Shown here: positions 7,872 through 15,667 of the stretch, in pieces
Numbering within the stretch: the first letter of the stretch is position 1
Layout of the letters: each line of letters opens with the position of its first letter
Source of the DNA: an uncultured Lachnospiraceae bacterium
GTDB taxonomy: Bacteria > Bacillota > Clostridia > Lachnospirales > Lachnospiraceae
DNA: 34,837 bases
Assembly: GCA_900320485.1 (NCBI GenBank)
Contig: ONSO01000010.1
Location: 1-34,837, forward strand
Direction of reading: 5' to 3'
Translations under genes and position numbers: made by a program
The notes under the pieces: model-generated
The model's database searches: none
What the model was told of the DNA's origin: nothing
What the model saw: the letters and a program-made list of their open reading frames with translations, nothing else

Positions 7872-10052
7872 TTATTTGATCGTCAGGTTGAATTCCATGA
7901 CTTTCTTGCCCGTAAGCTTGGCACTTCTTGCGTCAGGCGCCTGTCCGCCAACGTAGATCTTTACGTCTCCGCCTACGACAAACTCGCCGTTTACGTCGAA
8001 GGCGCCCAGAGCCTCTCTCGCAAGATCAATCTTTACGTCTGCGCTCTCACCGGGTGCAAGGAACAGCTTCTTGATGCCCTTCAACTGGTAATTCGGTGCC
8101 CCTTCCAGGTCAGTCTTTACGTAAACCTGAACGGTTTCGCCGCCAGCCATCTTTCCTGTATTGGTCACGGTTGCGGTTACCACAAAAGCCTTTCCTGCTG
8201 CCAGCTCCGCTCCGCTGACCTCTGCGCCGTCTTTGATCTCGCCATCTTCCCCTAAGCTCAGTTTCACTTCTGAATATGCAAAATCCGTATAAGACAGGCC
8301 GTATCCGAAAGGATACAATGCCTCGCTCTTCATGTAACGATAGGTTCTTCCCTTCATGGAGTAATCCGTAAACTCAGGAAGCTCCTCCGTACTGCGATAG
8401 AAGGTAACGGGAAGCTTGCCTTCCGGGTTCTTTTCACCAAAGATCACGTCAGCGATGGCCCTGCCGCCCTGCGCGCCGGGGTACCAGCCCTGAAGAATGG
8501 CAGGTACGTGCTCGTCCGCCCAGTTCACAGCCAGTGCGGAACCGGAAAGAAGTACCAGGATCACGGGCTTTCCAAAGGAGCAGATGGTCTCAAGGACGTG
8601 CTGCTGCAGTCCAGGAAGCTCCAGGTTCGGCTTGTCGCCGGAAGCATATTCATTGCCCTGGTCTCCCTCTTCGCCCTCCAGGCCGGAATCCAGTCCAAGA
8701 CAGGCAATGATCACGTCACTGTTTGCACATACGCCCTTTACCTCGGAAATGCGGTCATCCTCCTGGCCAAGGCCTTGAGACTTCTTATGGCAAAGGTGGC
8801 ATCCCTCGCTGGCAAGGACTCTTACGTCATCTCCGAGATACTCCTGGATGCCCTCCAAAATGGTCCAATAACGGGATGCGGTTCCCTCGTAGTTACCAAC
8901 CAGCGCGCGTCTGTTGTTGGCATTGGGTCCGATGACGCCCAAGGTCTTAATGGACTTTTTGTCAAGAGGCAGGGTATTGTTTTCATTCTTCAAAAGGACG
9001 ATGCACTTCTCGGCAGCCTTCCTGTTCAGCTCCTGATGCGCCTTGGTGTCCACCTCGGTATAGGCGATCTTATCGTAAGGATTCTTACCTTTCTCGTCAA
9101 AGACGCCCAGCTTCATGCGGGTGGTAAACAGATTCACAAGCGCCTCATCCAGACGGCTCTCCTTAACCATGCCCTCTTCCACGGCCTGCTTCAGGTAATG
9201 GAACAGGTTGCCGCAGTTTAAGTCACAGCCATTGTTCATGGCCATGGAAACGGATTCCACGGGCGTCTCCGTAACGTGATGTCCCTCATGGAAGTCCTTG
9301 ATTGCCCAGCAGTCGCTGGTCACGTGTCCGGTAAAGCCCCACTCATCCCTAAGGATGTCCTGAAGAAGGGTCTTGCTGCCGCAACAGGGCTCTCCGTTGG
9401 TACGGTTGTAGGCGCCCATGACTGCCTCTACGCCGGCCTCCTGCACGCATGCCTTGAAGGCGGGGAGATAAGTTTCCGCCATGTCCTGCTTGCTAGCCAC
9501 GGCATTAAAGCTGTGACGGATGTCCTCGGGACCGCTGTGAACCGCAAAATGCTTGGCACATGCCGCAGCCTTTAAGTAATTCTCGTCATGTCCCTGGATG
9601 CCCTCTACAAAGCGAACGCCCATGCGGGAGGTCAGATAGGGATCCTCGCCAAACGTCTCATGTCCGCGGCCCCAGCGGGGATCACGGAAAATATTTACGT
9701 TGGGAGACCAGAAGGTCAGGCCCTTATAGATGTCAGTGTCATTGTACTCCTGCTGCATGTTAAACTTTGCGCGGCCCTCGGTGGAAATGGCATCTGCCAC
9801 TTCTTCGATAAAATCCTCGTCAAAGGTAGCGGCAAGTCCGATGGATTGAGGAAAGACGGTTGCCACGCCGGCACGAGCCACGCCGTGAAGGGCTTCATTC
9901 CACCAGTTATATGCCTTGATCCCCAGTCTGTCCACGGCGGGCGCCCAGTTTAAGGTCTGTCCCACCTTTTCTTCCAACGTCATCTGGGCAACCAATGCCT
10001 TTGCCCGCTCCCGGTATTCCTGCACTTTTTCCTTGTTCTTTGCAATTTCCAT
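7872..10052 (-). CDS. Glycoside hydrolase family 3 beta-xylosidase/beta-glucosidase
   Basis: A 726-aa exo-acting beta-glycosidase without signal peptide, so probably intracellular. N-terminal TIM-barrel domain (about 25-330) contains YNWWNEALHGVA (48-59), KHFAVHSGPE (167-176) and the nucleophile D247 in VTSDCWAI. The alpha/beta sandwich domain follows (about 350-570), with the EGEEGDQ segment expected to carry the acid/base. A fibronectin-III-like C-terminal domain spans about 600-715. The YNWWNEALHGVAR signature is typical of the beta-xylosidase-rich subgroup, but substrate cannot be fixed from sequence. The ATG has GGAGG 7 nt upstream. It is a single-gene unit with its own promoter, a tandem 19-bp repeat in its leader, and a terminator. 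With the nearby GH67 and GH2 genes it fits xylan oligosaccharide use. Confidence 0.93.
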   Translation of the reverse strand: MEIAKNKEKVQEYRERAKALVAQMTLEEKVGQTLNWAPAVDRLGIKAYNWWNEALHGVARAGVATVFPQSIGLAATFDEDFIEEVADAISTEGRAKFNMQQEYNDTDIYKGLTFWSPNVNIFRDPRWGRGHETFGEDPYLTSRMGVRFVEGIQGHDENYLKAAACAKHFAVHSGPEDIRHSFNAVASKQDMAETYLPAFKACVQEAGVEAVMGAYNRTNGEPCCGSKTLLQDILRDEWGFTGHVTSDCWAIKDFHEGHHVTETPVESVSMAMNNGCDLNCGNLFHYLKQAVEEGMVKESRLDEALVNLFTTRMKLGVFDEKGKNPYDKIAYTEVDTKAHQELNRKAAEKCIVLLKNENNTLPLDKKSIKTLGVIGPNANNRRALVGNYEGTASRYWTILEGIQEYLGDDVRVLASEGCHLCHKKSQGLGQEDDRISEVKGVCANSDVIIACLGLDSGLEGEEGDQGNEYASGDKPNLELPGLQQHVLETICSFGKPVILVLLSGSALAVNWADEHVPAILQGWYPGAQGGRAIADVIFGEKNPEGKLPVTFYRSTEELPEFTDYSMKGRTYRYMKSEALYPFGYGLSYTDFAYSEVKLSLGEDGEIKDGAEVSGAELAAGKAFVVTATVTNTGKMAGGETVQVYVKTDLEGAPNYQLKGIKKLFLAPGESADVKIDLAREALGAFDVNGEFVVGGDVKIYVGGQAPDARSAKLTGKKVMEFNLTIK

Positions 10053-10086
10053 GTTCCGTCCTCCATCTTCCTTTTGCGGTATTTTT

Positions 10087-10125
10087 TCGTGACAAAACGT
10101 AATCGTCGTGACAAAACGTAATCGT
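10087..10125. promoter_or_regulatory. Two tandem 19-bp repeats in the GH3 leader, possible operator pair
   Basis: TCGTGACAAAACGTAATCG occurs twice back to back (10087-10105 and 10106-10124) with no mismatch. It lies 35-73 bp upstream of the GH3 start codon and downstream of the predicted promoter. The core AAAACGTAAT is a weak dyad around a central CG, as in LacI-family operators, so a sugar-responsive repressor road-block is a plausible reading. A recent duplication without function is the alternative. Confidence 0.5.
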
Positions 10126-10173
10126 TTTGATCCAAGCCCGTTGCTCTCTTTTGCGGCTCAAATCCTAATTTTT

Positions 10174-10202
10174 ATTTTAATATAACCATTGTTCTTTGAC
10201 AA
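10174..10202 (-). promoter_or_regulatory. Predicted sigma-A promoter of the GH3 gene
   Basis: On the minus strand TTGTCA (10197-10202) and TAAAAT (10174-10179) are 17 nt apart. Transcription would start near 10165, giving a leader of about 110 nt that contains the two 19-bp repeats. It begins within 35 bp of the end of the upstream GTPase fusion gene. Confidence 0.5.
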
Positions 10203-10235
10203 TAGGATTTCTTGCCCTTGTTTTGTCTTAAATTG

Positions 10236-13202
10236 TTATTCTTCCGTTATGCCATACTGCTCCCTTGCTGCGGCGCCCCGTGCCCTTAAATCTTCCAAAA
10301 GCCCAAGGGAAGACATCCTGAGTGCTCCGTCACCCCAGATGATCATCTGCTCCAGTCCGTCGGAGGTTGCCACCGTGATCTTATACTTGGAAGCCATGTC
10401 ATGCACGGTCTTTTCTATGTACTGGTCCGCCGTTTCCGCCTCCTTGGTGTAGACCACGTAAATATTGTCCGTCTTTTCCACGGATCCCGGATTACCCTTG
10501 ACCTTATAGGCATCAAACACCAGGATCAGAACGCCGCCCACGTATCCCTGATAATTACTCATTTCACGGATCAGGCGGTCTCTGGCGCTGCCCACGTTCA
10601 CCTGCATCAGTTCCATAAGCTCCGGCCATGCGTGGATCACGTTATAGCCATCCACCAAAATGCAGCTTTCCTTTGCCTCCTTAGGCGCCTTTACCACTCT
10701 TGACGGACTTGTGGGTCTTCCCGCCGTGTCCGGCCGTGCAGATCCCGTTCCGGCCCCGTTTTCCGGCCTTTGTTGTCGGGAACCCGGCGCGGGTCCGCCT
10801 TGTTCTCTTCCAGTCTCCGCCCGGCGATTGCCGCGGTGATACCTGCGATACCCGGCCTTGTCAGCCTGCTTTCTGTTCTGATTTTTCCTGCCTGCGGCAA
10901 AAATGGCGTCAATCTCCTCTTGGCTGATGACGCGATCCATGGAAGCCGTTCTTTCAGCCCTTACACCCTCCAGCAACCTAAGATCCTCCGAAGAAAAGCC
11001 GGTCATGCCGCCGTCCAAAGATTTATTTGCATTGATCAAGCTGCGGATTTCCGATGCGTCCTCCGCTCCCTCCTGCCATCTGATGGCCGCCTCAAGATAA
11101 TCCCTCCGCAGCGGCACGTGCGCCCAAGCCCAGACCTGATCCCACGGCACCACCGTTCCCGCCCCGTGAGAGCAAAACACGGAGCTGGCAGGATTATCAA
11201 AATCCGCCTCCGGGTCATATCCCTGCGCCCTGATGATCTCCTCCGCTTCGCGGCAAGGTTCATATCCTTTTAAGGCAAGAGACAGCTTTCCCCGGCCCTT
11301 GGTGTAGGAGATCACCTCTCTTTGGTAGTCCCGCATGGCTGAAGCAGGCGCCGTTCCCGTAAGCGTTACCACTTCTCCTTCCACTGCAGGCACGTCAAAG
11401 CTTCCCTGCATGCGCTGCACGTCCGTCATGGCTCTCCCAAGGCACTCAGCCGGTAACTCCAGTGAAAACTCGTAGACTGGCTCTAACAGGACGCTCTTTC
11501 CGCTTCGAAGGCCCTGCCGCACTGCCCGGTATGTTGCCTGTCTGAAATCACCGCCCTCGGTATGCTTTACGTGAGCCCTGCCGCCCACAATGCTGATGCG
11601 CAGATCCGTCACTTCTCCGCCCACAAGCACCCCCGGGTAACTGCGCTCCTCCAGATGAGTCAAAATAAGCCGTTGCCAGTTTCTATCCAGCTCGTCCTCG
11701 CTGACGAAAGAGGCAAACTGCAGACCACTCCCTCTCTCTCCCGGCTCCAAAAGGAGCTGCACCTCCGCATAGTGCCGCAGAGGCTCAAAATGTCCTACGC
11801 CAAGAACCGGCTCCGCCAAGGTCTCTTTATAGACAATGCTTCCGTCCTCCATGGACACTTCCAATCCAAACCGTTCCATCAAAAGATTTTGAAGGATCTC
11901 CACCTGCACGTCTCCCATGACGGATACGTGGATCTCCTTAAGGCTTTCCTTCCAAGTTACCCGAAGCATGGGATCTTCTTCCTCCAGGCGTCTAAGCTGG
12001 CCCAGTGCCACCACCGGATCATAGCCTTCGGGCAAATGAACCTTATAGGTTAAAACCGGCTCAAGACTCGGCAAGGATCTCTCTTTTTCAAAACCCAATC
12101 CGTCCCCCACGGCAGAATTCGAAAGCCCCGTCAGCGCACAGATCGTTCCGGCCGGTGCCTCCTGAATGGTATGGAAACTTACGCCATTATAAAGGCGAAT
12201 CTGGTCCACCTTTTCCTCCCAGGCATCCTCTTTTCCCACCACTTGCTTTGCCCTTAGGATTCCCCCCGTCACCTTTACGTGCGTCAGCCGGTTTCCCTGC
12301 TTGTCACGGCTGATCTTGAATACCCTGGCACCAAATTCATCCGGGTACTCAGGCGAAAGCGTATAGTCGGAAAGTCCGTCCAAAAGCTGGCTTACTCCCA
12401 ATATGCGAAGGGCACTGCCGAAATATACCGGAAATACCTTCCTGTCGGCAACGGCCTCCCCTATGTTCTCTGCCGAGAGTGAACCTGCCTCAAGATACTC
12501 CGCCATCAATTCTTCGCTGCAAAAAGACAATTCCTCGCAGAGTTCCTCATTCTGCTCACCGCTGCCAAGGAATATTCCCTTACACGACCCATCGTCCGTC
12601 TCACCGTTACCAGGGGATGCTCCCTTACAAGACCCATCGTCCGTCTCACCGTTACCAGGGGATGCTCCCTTGCAAGACCCATCGTCCTGTTCGCCGCCGG
12701 CTTTACTCCAACCGGAAAAAGTAATACAGTTTTCATCCAGCTTCTCCCGAAGTTCCTTGAGGATTCGTTCCTGATCCGTCCCCTCCTGATCCATCTTGTT
12801 TACAAACAGAAATGTCGGAATTCCATATTGTTTTAGGAGTCCCCAAAGGGTTTTTGTATGGCCCTGCACGCCGTCCGCGCCGCTGACCACCAAAACAGCA
12901 TAGTCCAAAACCTGAAGCGTTCTTTCCATCTCCGCTGAAAAATCCACGTGCCCGGGAGTATCCAAAAGCGTTACGTCCATTGGTCTCCCGCTCTTGCCCT
13001 TCCAGGAAAACAATGCCTGTTTTGAGAAAATGGTAATCCCTCTCTTTCGCTCCATGGCATCATTATCCAAAAAAGCATCCTGATGATCCACCCTGCCAGC
13101 TTCCCTGATCTCTCCGGCCGTATATAAAAAGGCTTCCGCCAGCGTAGTCTTCCCCGCATCCACGTGTGCCAATATTCCGATCACCCGCTGATTTCCGTAC
13201 AT
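10236..13202 (-). CDS. TetM/EF-G-like ribosomal GTPase fused to a Rae1/YacP-type NYN nuclease domain
   Basis: 988 aa. N-terminal translational GTPase: G1 AHVDAGKTT (12-20), RGITI (54-58), DTPGH (81-85), NKMD (135-138), GSA (262-264), then EF-G-like domains II-V to about residue 730, as in ribosomal protection proteins that release ligands from the A site. A basic Gln/Arg/Pro-rich linker (about 750-845) leads to a NYN domain (847-988) matching B. subtilis YacP/Rae1, a ribosome-dependent mRNA endonuclease: D851 in VDGYNVI, D897 in VFDAY, D926 in ETADQYIE, D948 in ATSDGLEQ. Residues 170-220, between G4 and G5, are a 15-aa tandem repeat insertion. The ATG at 13202 has AGGGA upstream and starts MYGNQRVIGILAHVDAGKTT; the frame stays open to 13373 but that extension is repeat-derived. 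Tetracycline resistance should not be assumed. Confidence 0.88.
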   Translation of the reverse strand: MYGNQRVIGILAHVDAGKTTLAEAFLYTAGEIREAGRVDHQDAFLDNDAMERKRGITIFSKQALFSWKGKSGRPMDVTLLDTPGHVDFSAEMERTLQVLDYAVLVVSGADGVQGHTKTLWGLLKQYGIPTFLFVNKMDQEGTDQERILKELREKLDENCITFSGWSKAGGEQDDGSCKGASPGNGETDDGSCKGASPGNGETDDGSCKGIFLGSGEQNEELCEELSFCSEELMAEYLEAGSLSAENIGEAVADRKVFPVYFGSALRILGVSQLLDGLSDYTLSPEYPDEFGARVFKISRDKQGNRLTHVKVTGGILRAKQVVGKEDAWEEKVDQIRLYNGVSFHTIQEAPAGTICALTGLSNSAVGDGLGFEKERSLPSLEPVLTYKVHLPEGYDPVVALGQLRRLEEEDPMLRVTWKESLKEIHVSVMGDVQVEILQNLLMERFGLEVSMEDGSIVYKETLAEPVLGVGHFEPLRHYAEVQLLLEPGERGSGLQFASFVSEDELDRNWQRLILTHLEERSYPGVLVGGEVTDLRISIVGGRAHVKHTEGGDFRQATYRAVRQGLRSGKSVLLEPVYEFSLELPAECLGRAMTDVQRMQGSFDVPAVEGEVVTLTGTAPASAMRDYQREVISYTKGRGKLSLALKGYEPCREAEEIIRAQGYDPEADFDNPASSVFCSHGAGTVVPWDQVWAWAHVPLRRDYLEAAIRWQEGAEDASEIRSLINANKSLDGGMTGFSSEDLRLLEGVRAERTASMDRVISQEEIDAIFAAGRKNQNRKQADKAGYRRYHRGNRRAETGREQGGPAPGSRQQRPENGAGTGSARPDTAGRPTSPSRVVKAPKEAKESCILVDGYNVIHAWPELMELMQVNVGSARDRLIREMSNYQGYVGGVLILVFDAYKVKGNPGSVEKTDNIYVVYTKEAETADQYIEKTVHDMASKYKITVATSDGLEQMIIWGDGALRMSSLGLLEDLRARGAAAREQYGITEE
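12552..12690. repeat. 45-bp in-frame tandem repeat inside the GTPase fusion gene
   Basis: Three units of 45 bp (one degenerate at 12552-12596, two nearly identical at 12597-12641 and 12642-12686) encode GETDDGSCKGASPGN-type units. They sit in a loop of the G domain between the NKMD and GSA motifs, where family members normally have no such sequence. The length keeps the frame. Confidence 0.85.
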
Positions 13203-13251
13203 GTCTCTCTTCCCTTCTTCGGCCATCCATCGTGAATCGCCCTTGCAACTT

Positions 13252-13370
13252 GCTTCGCAATCTTCCAACTGCGTGCCCTTCGGCTCGTCCTCGCTTCGCA
13301 ATCTTCCAACTGCGTGCCCTTCGGCATGTCCTCGCTTCGCTTCGGATTGCAAGATTGCTTCGCAATCTTC
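13252..13370. repeat. 41-bp direct repeat and hairpin upstream of the GTPase fusion
   Basis: The segment beginning GCTTCGCAATCTTCCAACTG occurs at 13252 and 13293 (period 41), and its first part again near 13357. The third copy forms a perfect hairpin, AAGATTGC (13351-13358) with GCAATCTT (13362-13369). The array lies directly before the start codon on the minus strand. The period is not a multiple of three, which argues against it being selected as coding sequence although one frame is open. It could be a regulatory leader. From 13371 to 13523 I see only a possible -10 and a telomere-like GGTTAGGGTTAGGG. Confidence 0.7.
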
Positions 13371-13523
13371 CAACTATTTTATCATACTTGGTTAGGGTTA
13401 GGGAAGTACCTATCTACCCATTTTCCCCTTCACGTGTTTTCCGTCCCAACGCAGTTGTTTTGGCCTTCACGGCATTTTCGTTCTCTCGGCCTTTTCACAT
13501 TCTCGTTGTTTAAGGAAACATGC

Positions 13524-13560
13524 AAAAAAGAGAAGCGTGCCGTTTGCATGCTTCTCTTTT
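13524..13560 (-). terminator. Terminator between thiC and the GTPase fusion gene
   Basis: A 15-bp stem, 13526-13540 with 13546-13560, one wobble/mismatch, 5-nt loop. On the minus strand it is followed by six T residues; on the plus strand it ends in TTTT, so it may work both ways. It would stop transcripts from the thiamin operon. Confidence 0.75.
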
Positions 13561-13598
13561 ATCGCACTTTTCGTTTTCTGCTCGCCCCTTTCCCCGAA

Positions 13599-13955
13599 AG
13601 GCTAATCCTATCGCCCTTCTCCAGCTTTGGATTAGCCTTTTGAAGCTTTTTCTCTTTCTTTTTTCTTCCGCGAGGCTAATCCATCCGCCCTTCTCCTGCT
13701 TTGGATTAGCCTTTGGAAGCTTTTTCTCTTTCTTCTTTCTCCCGCGAGGCTAATCCATCCGCCCTTCTCCAACTTTGGATTAGCCTTTTGAAGCTTTTTC
13801 TCTTTCTTCTTTCTCCTGCGAGGCTAATCCTATCGCCCTTTTCCTGCTTTGGATTAGCCTTTTGAAACTTTTTCTCTTTCTTTTTTCTTCCGCGAGGCTA
13901 ATCCATCCGCCCTTTTCCTGCTTTGGATTAGCCTTTTCCTGCTTTGGATTAGCCT
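13599..13955. repeat. Array of five 74-bp hairpin-bearing repeats
   Basis: Five units begin at 13599, 13673, 13747, 13821 and 13895, exactly 74 bp apart. Each contains AGGCTAATCC, a 20-nt spacer and GGATTAGCCT, a perfect 10-bp inverted repeat. The spacers vary at several positions while the stems are invariant. On the plus strand each hairpin is followed by a T-rich tract (TTTTGAAGCTTTTTCTC). A shortened sixth GGATTAGCCT copy ends near 13955 and a degenerate one near 13972. The array fills most of the gap after thiC. No spacer diversity of CRISPR type is seen. Confidence 0.9.
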
Positions 13956-14043
13956 TTGAGGAGATTAGCCTTTGAAGGAACATGTTTAGAGTAGGCAAGC
14001 AATGAAAAGACTGGCCCGTAACGCTTAGCCTTGAAAGTACCTG

Positions 14044-15348
14044 CTACAGAATGTCCACCATTTCCCCGGCCAAAGCCTTATTCATGCTACGGACGGCACA
14101 GAATTTCCCGCACATGGAACAAGTGTCATCATGCTCGGGCGCCCTGCTGTCACGGATGCTCTTCGCCGTCTCCGGGTCGATGGCGCACTCCCATTGCTTC
14201 TCCCAGTTAAGCTCCCGCCTTGCGTCTCCCATGGCATCATCCAGATCCCTGGCATGGGGAATCTTCTTTGCAATATCTGCCGCATGTGCAGCAATCCTCG
14301 AAGCAATGATCCCCTGCTTTACGTCATCAACGTTTGGCAATGCCAGATGCTCTGCAGGCGTGACATAGCATAAAAATGCTGCGCCGGCTGTCGCCGCAAT
14401 GGCCCCTCCAATGGCAGAGGTAATGTGATCATATCCCGGGGCTATGTCCGTCACAAGAGGCCCCAGCACGTAAAACGGCGCCCCTTGACAAATGGTCTGC
14501 TGTATTTTCATGTTTGCCTCTATCTGATCCATGGGTACGTGACCCGGGCCCTCCACCATAACCTGCACGTCCTTCGCCCAAGCCCTTTTTGTTAATTCTC
14601 CAAGCCGCACCAGCTCTTCAATCTGGCATACGTCACTTGCATCCGCAAGGCATCCCGGCCGGCACGCATCCCCCAAAGAAATGGTCACGTCATATTCCCT
14701 GCAAATATCAAGGATTTCATCAAAATACTCATAAAAGGGATTCTCCTGCCCCGTCATGCTCATCCACGCAAAAACCAAAGACCCTCCGCGGGACACAATG
14801 TTCATCTTGCGCTTATGCTTCTTGATCTGCTCAATGGTTTTGCGGGTAATGCCACAGTGCAGCGTCACAAAATCCACGCCATCCTCCGCATGAAGACGTA
14901 CCACGTCAATGAAATCCTTGGCTGTTAAGGTTGCAAGATCCCTTTGATAATGAATGACGCTGTCATAAACGGGAACCGTTCCGATCATGGCAGGGCACTC
15001 ACTAGTCAGCTTCCTGCGGAAGGGCTGCGTATTCCCGTGGGAAGAAAGATCCATGATGGCCTCTGCCCCCATGTTCACGGCAGCCATCACCTTTTCCATT
15101 TCCACGTTGTAATCCTTACAGTCCCTTGAAACCCCAAGATTAACATTGATCTTAGTACGTAGCATGGAACCCACGCCATTTGGATCAATGCACTTATGCT
15201 GCTTATTGGCGCAAATGGCAACCTGTCCCTTGGCAACAAGCTCCCGAATCTCTTCTTCCGTGCGATACTCCTTTTTTGCAACAATCTTCATTTCCGGCGT
15301 AATGATCCCGCGCTTTGCGGCATCCATCTGAGTCGTATACTCTCTCAT
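14044..15348 (-). CDS. thiC: Phosphomethylpyrimidine synthase ThiC
   Basis: Radical-SAM enzyme converting aminoimidazole ribotide to HMP phosphate, the pyrimidine half of thiamin. 434 aa, normal for the short clostridial form without the long N-terminal domain. Conserved ThiC blocks are visible: [39 protein letters not shown] and [10 protein letters not shown]. The C-terminal cluster-binding motif [11 protein letters not shown] gives CxxCxxxxC. The ATG at 15348 has AGGAG 9 nt upstream; an ATG 36 nt earlier has no good site. It is the last gene of the riboswitch-controlled thiW-thiM/E-thiD-thiC run but is separated from thiD by a 320-bp repeat-filled gap. It is the only de novo thiamin synthesis gene seen here. 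Confidence 0.96.
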   Translation of the reverse strand: MREYTTQMDAAKRGIITPEMKIVAKKEYRTEEEIRELVAKGQVAICANKQHKCIDPNGVGSMLRTKINVNLGVSRDCKDYNVEMEKVMAAVNMGAEAIMDLSSHGNTQPFRRKLTSECPAMIGTVPVYDSVIHYQRDLATLTAKDFIDVVRLHAEDGVDFVTLHCGITRKTIEQIKKHKRKMNIVSRGGSLVFAWMSMTGQENPFYEYFDEILDICREYDVTISLGDACRPGCLADASDVCQIEELVRLGELTKRAWAKDVQVMVEGPGHVPMDQIEANMKIQQTICQGAPFYVLGPLVTDIAPGYDHITSAIGGAIAATAGAAFLCYVTPAEHLALPNVDDVKQGIIASRIAAHAADIAKKIPHARDLDDAMGDARRELNWEKQWECAIDPETAKSIRDSRAPEHDDTCSMCGKFCAVRSMNKALAGEMVDIL

Positions 15349-15422
15349 CTTCTCATTCTCCTGTTTTTCATCCTTTTCTTTCACGTAAGGGCCATTCTGC
15401 CCAGGGGGGTCCCCGCTTTGTG

Positions 15423-15655
15423 CTTTTCCGCCTTTATCCTTTTCCGCCTTTATCCTTTTCTGCCTTTAAGCCTTTTCTGCCATTATCCTTTTCCGTCTTT
15501 AAGCCTTTTCTGCCATTATCCTTTTCCGCCTTTATCCTTTTCTGCCATTATCCTTTTCCGTCTTTAAGCCTTTTTTGCCATTATCCTTTTCCGCCTTTAT
15601 CCTTTTCTGCCTTTATCCTTTTCCGCCTTTATCCCTTTCTGCCTTTAAGCCTTCC
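15423..15655. repeat. About fourteen 16-17-bp tandem repeats between thiD and thiC
   Basis: Consecutive units of the type CTTTTCCGCCTTTATC fill this stretch, in recurring variants (Ccgcc/Ctgcc/Ccgtc, TTTATC/ATTATC/TTTAAGC) of 16 or 17 bp. On the minus strand, which is the operon mRNA, the units read AAAAGGATAAAGGCGG and are strongly purine-rich. They take up nearly all of the thiD-thiC spacer. Apparent plus-strand open frames here encode only [11 protein letters not shown]-type low-complexity sequence and are not genes. Confidence 0.9.
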
Positions 15656-15667
15656 CGCAAAAAATCT

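Noticed and set aside
10236-13202. Call as a functional tetracycline resistance gene
   Set aside because: The C-terminal part and repeat-expanded G domain differ from TetM/TetO; similarity to ribosomal protection proteins alone does not show resistance.
13390-13404. GGTTAGGGTTAGGG, telomere-like motif
   Set aside because: Two units only, in a bacterial intergenic region; most likely coincidence.
13599-13955. Array considered as a CRISPR
   Set aside because: Units are 74 bp with near-identical content throughout; there are no unique spacers and no cas genes.
15349-15384. Upstream start for thiC giving 12 extra residues
   Set aside because: The downstream ATG at 15348 has AGGAG at good spacing and the extra residues ([11 protein letters not shown]) are not ThiC-like.
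15423-15655. Array considered as a CRISPR or as a coding low-complexity gene
   Set aside because: Units are only 16-17 bp with no spacers, and the open frames on the plus strand are repeat-made [11 protein letters not shown] sequence without start signals.
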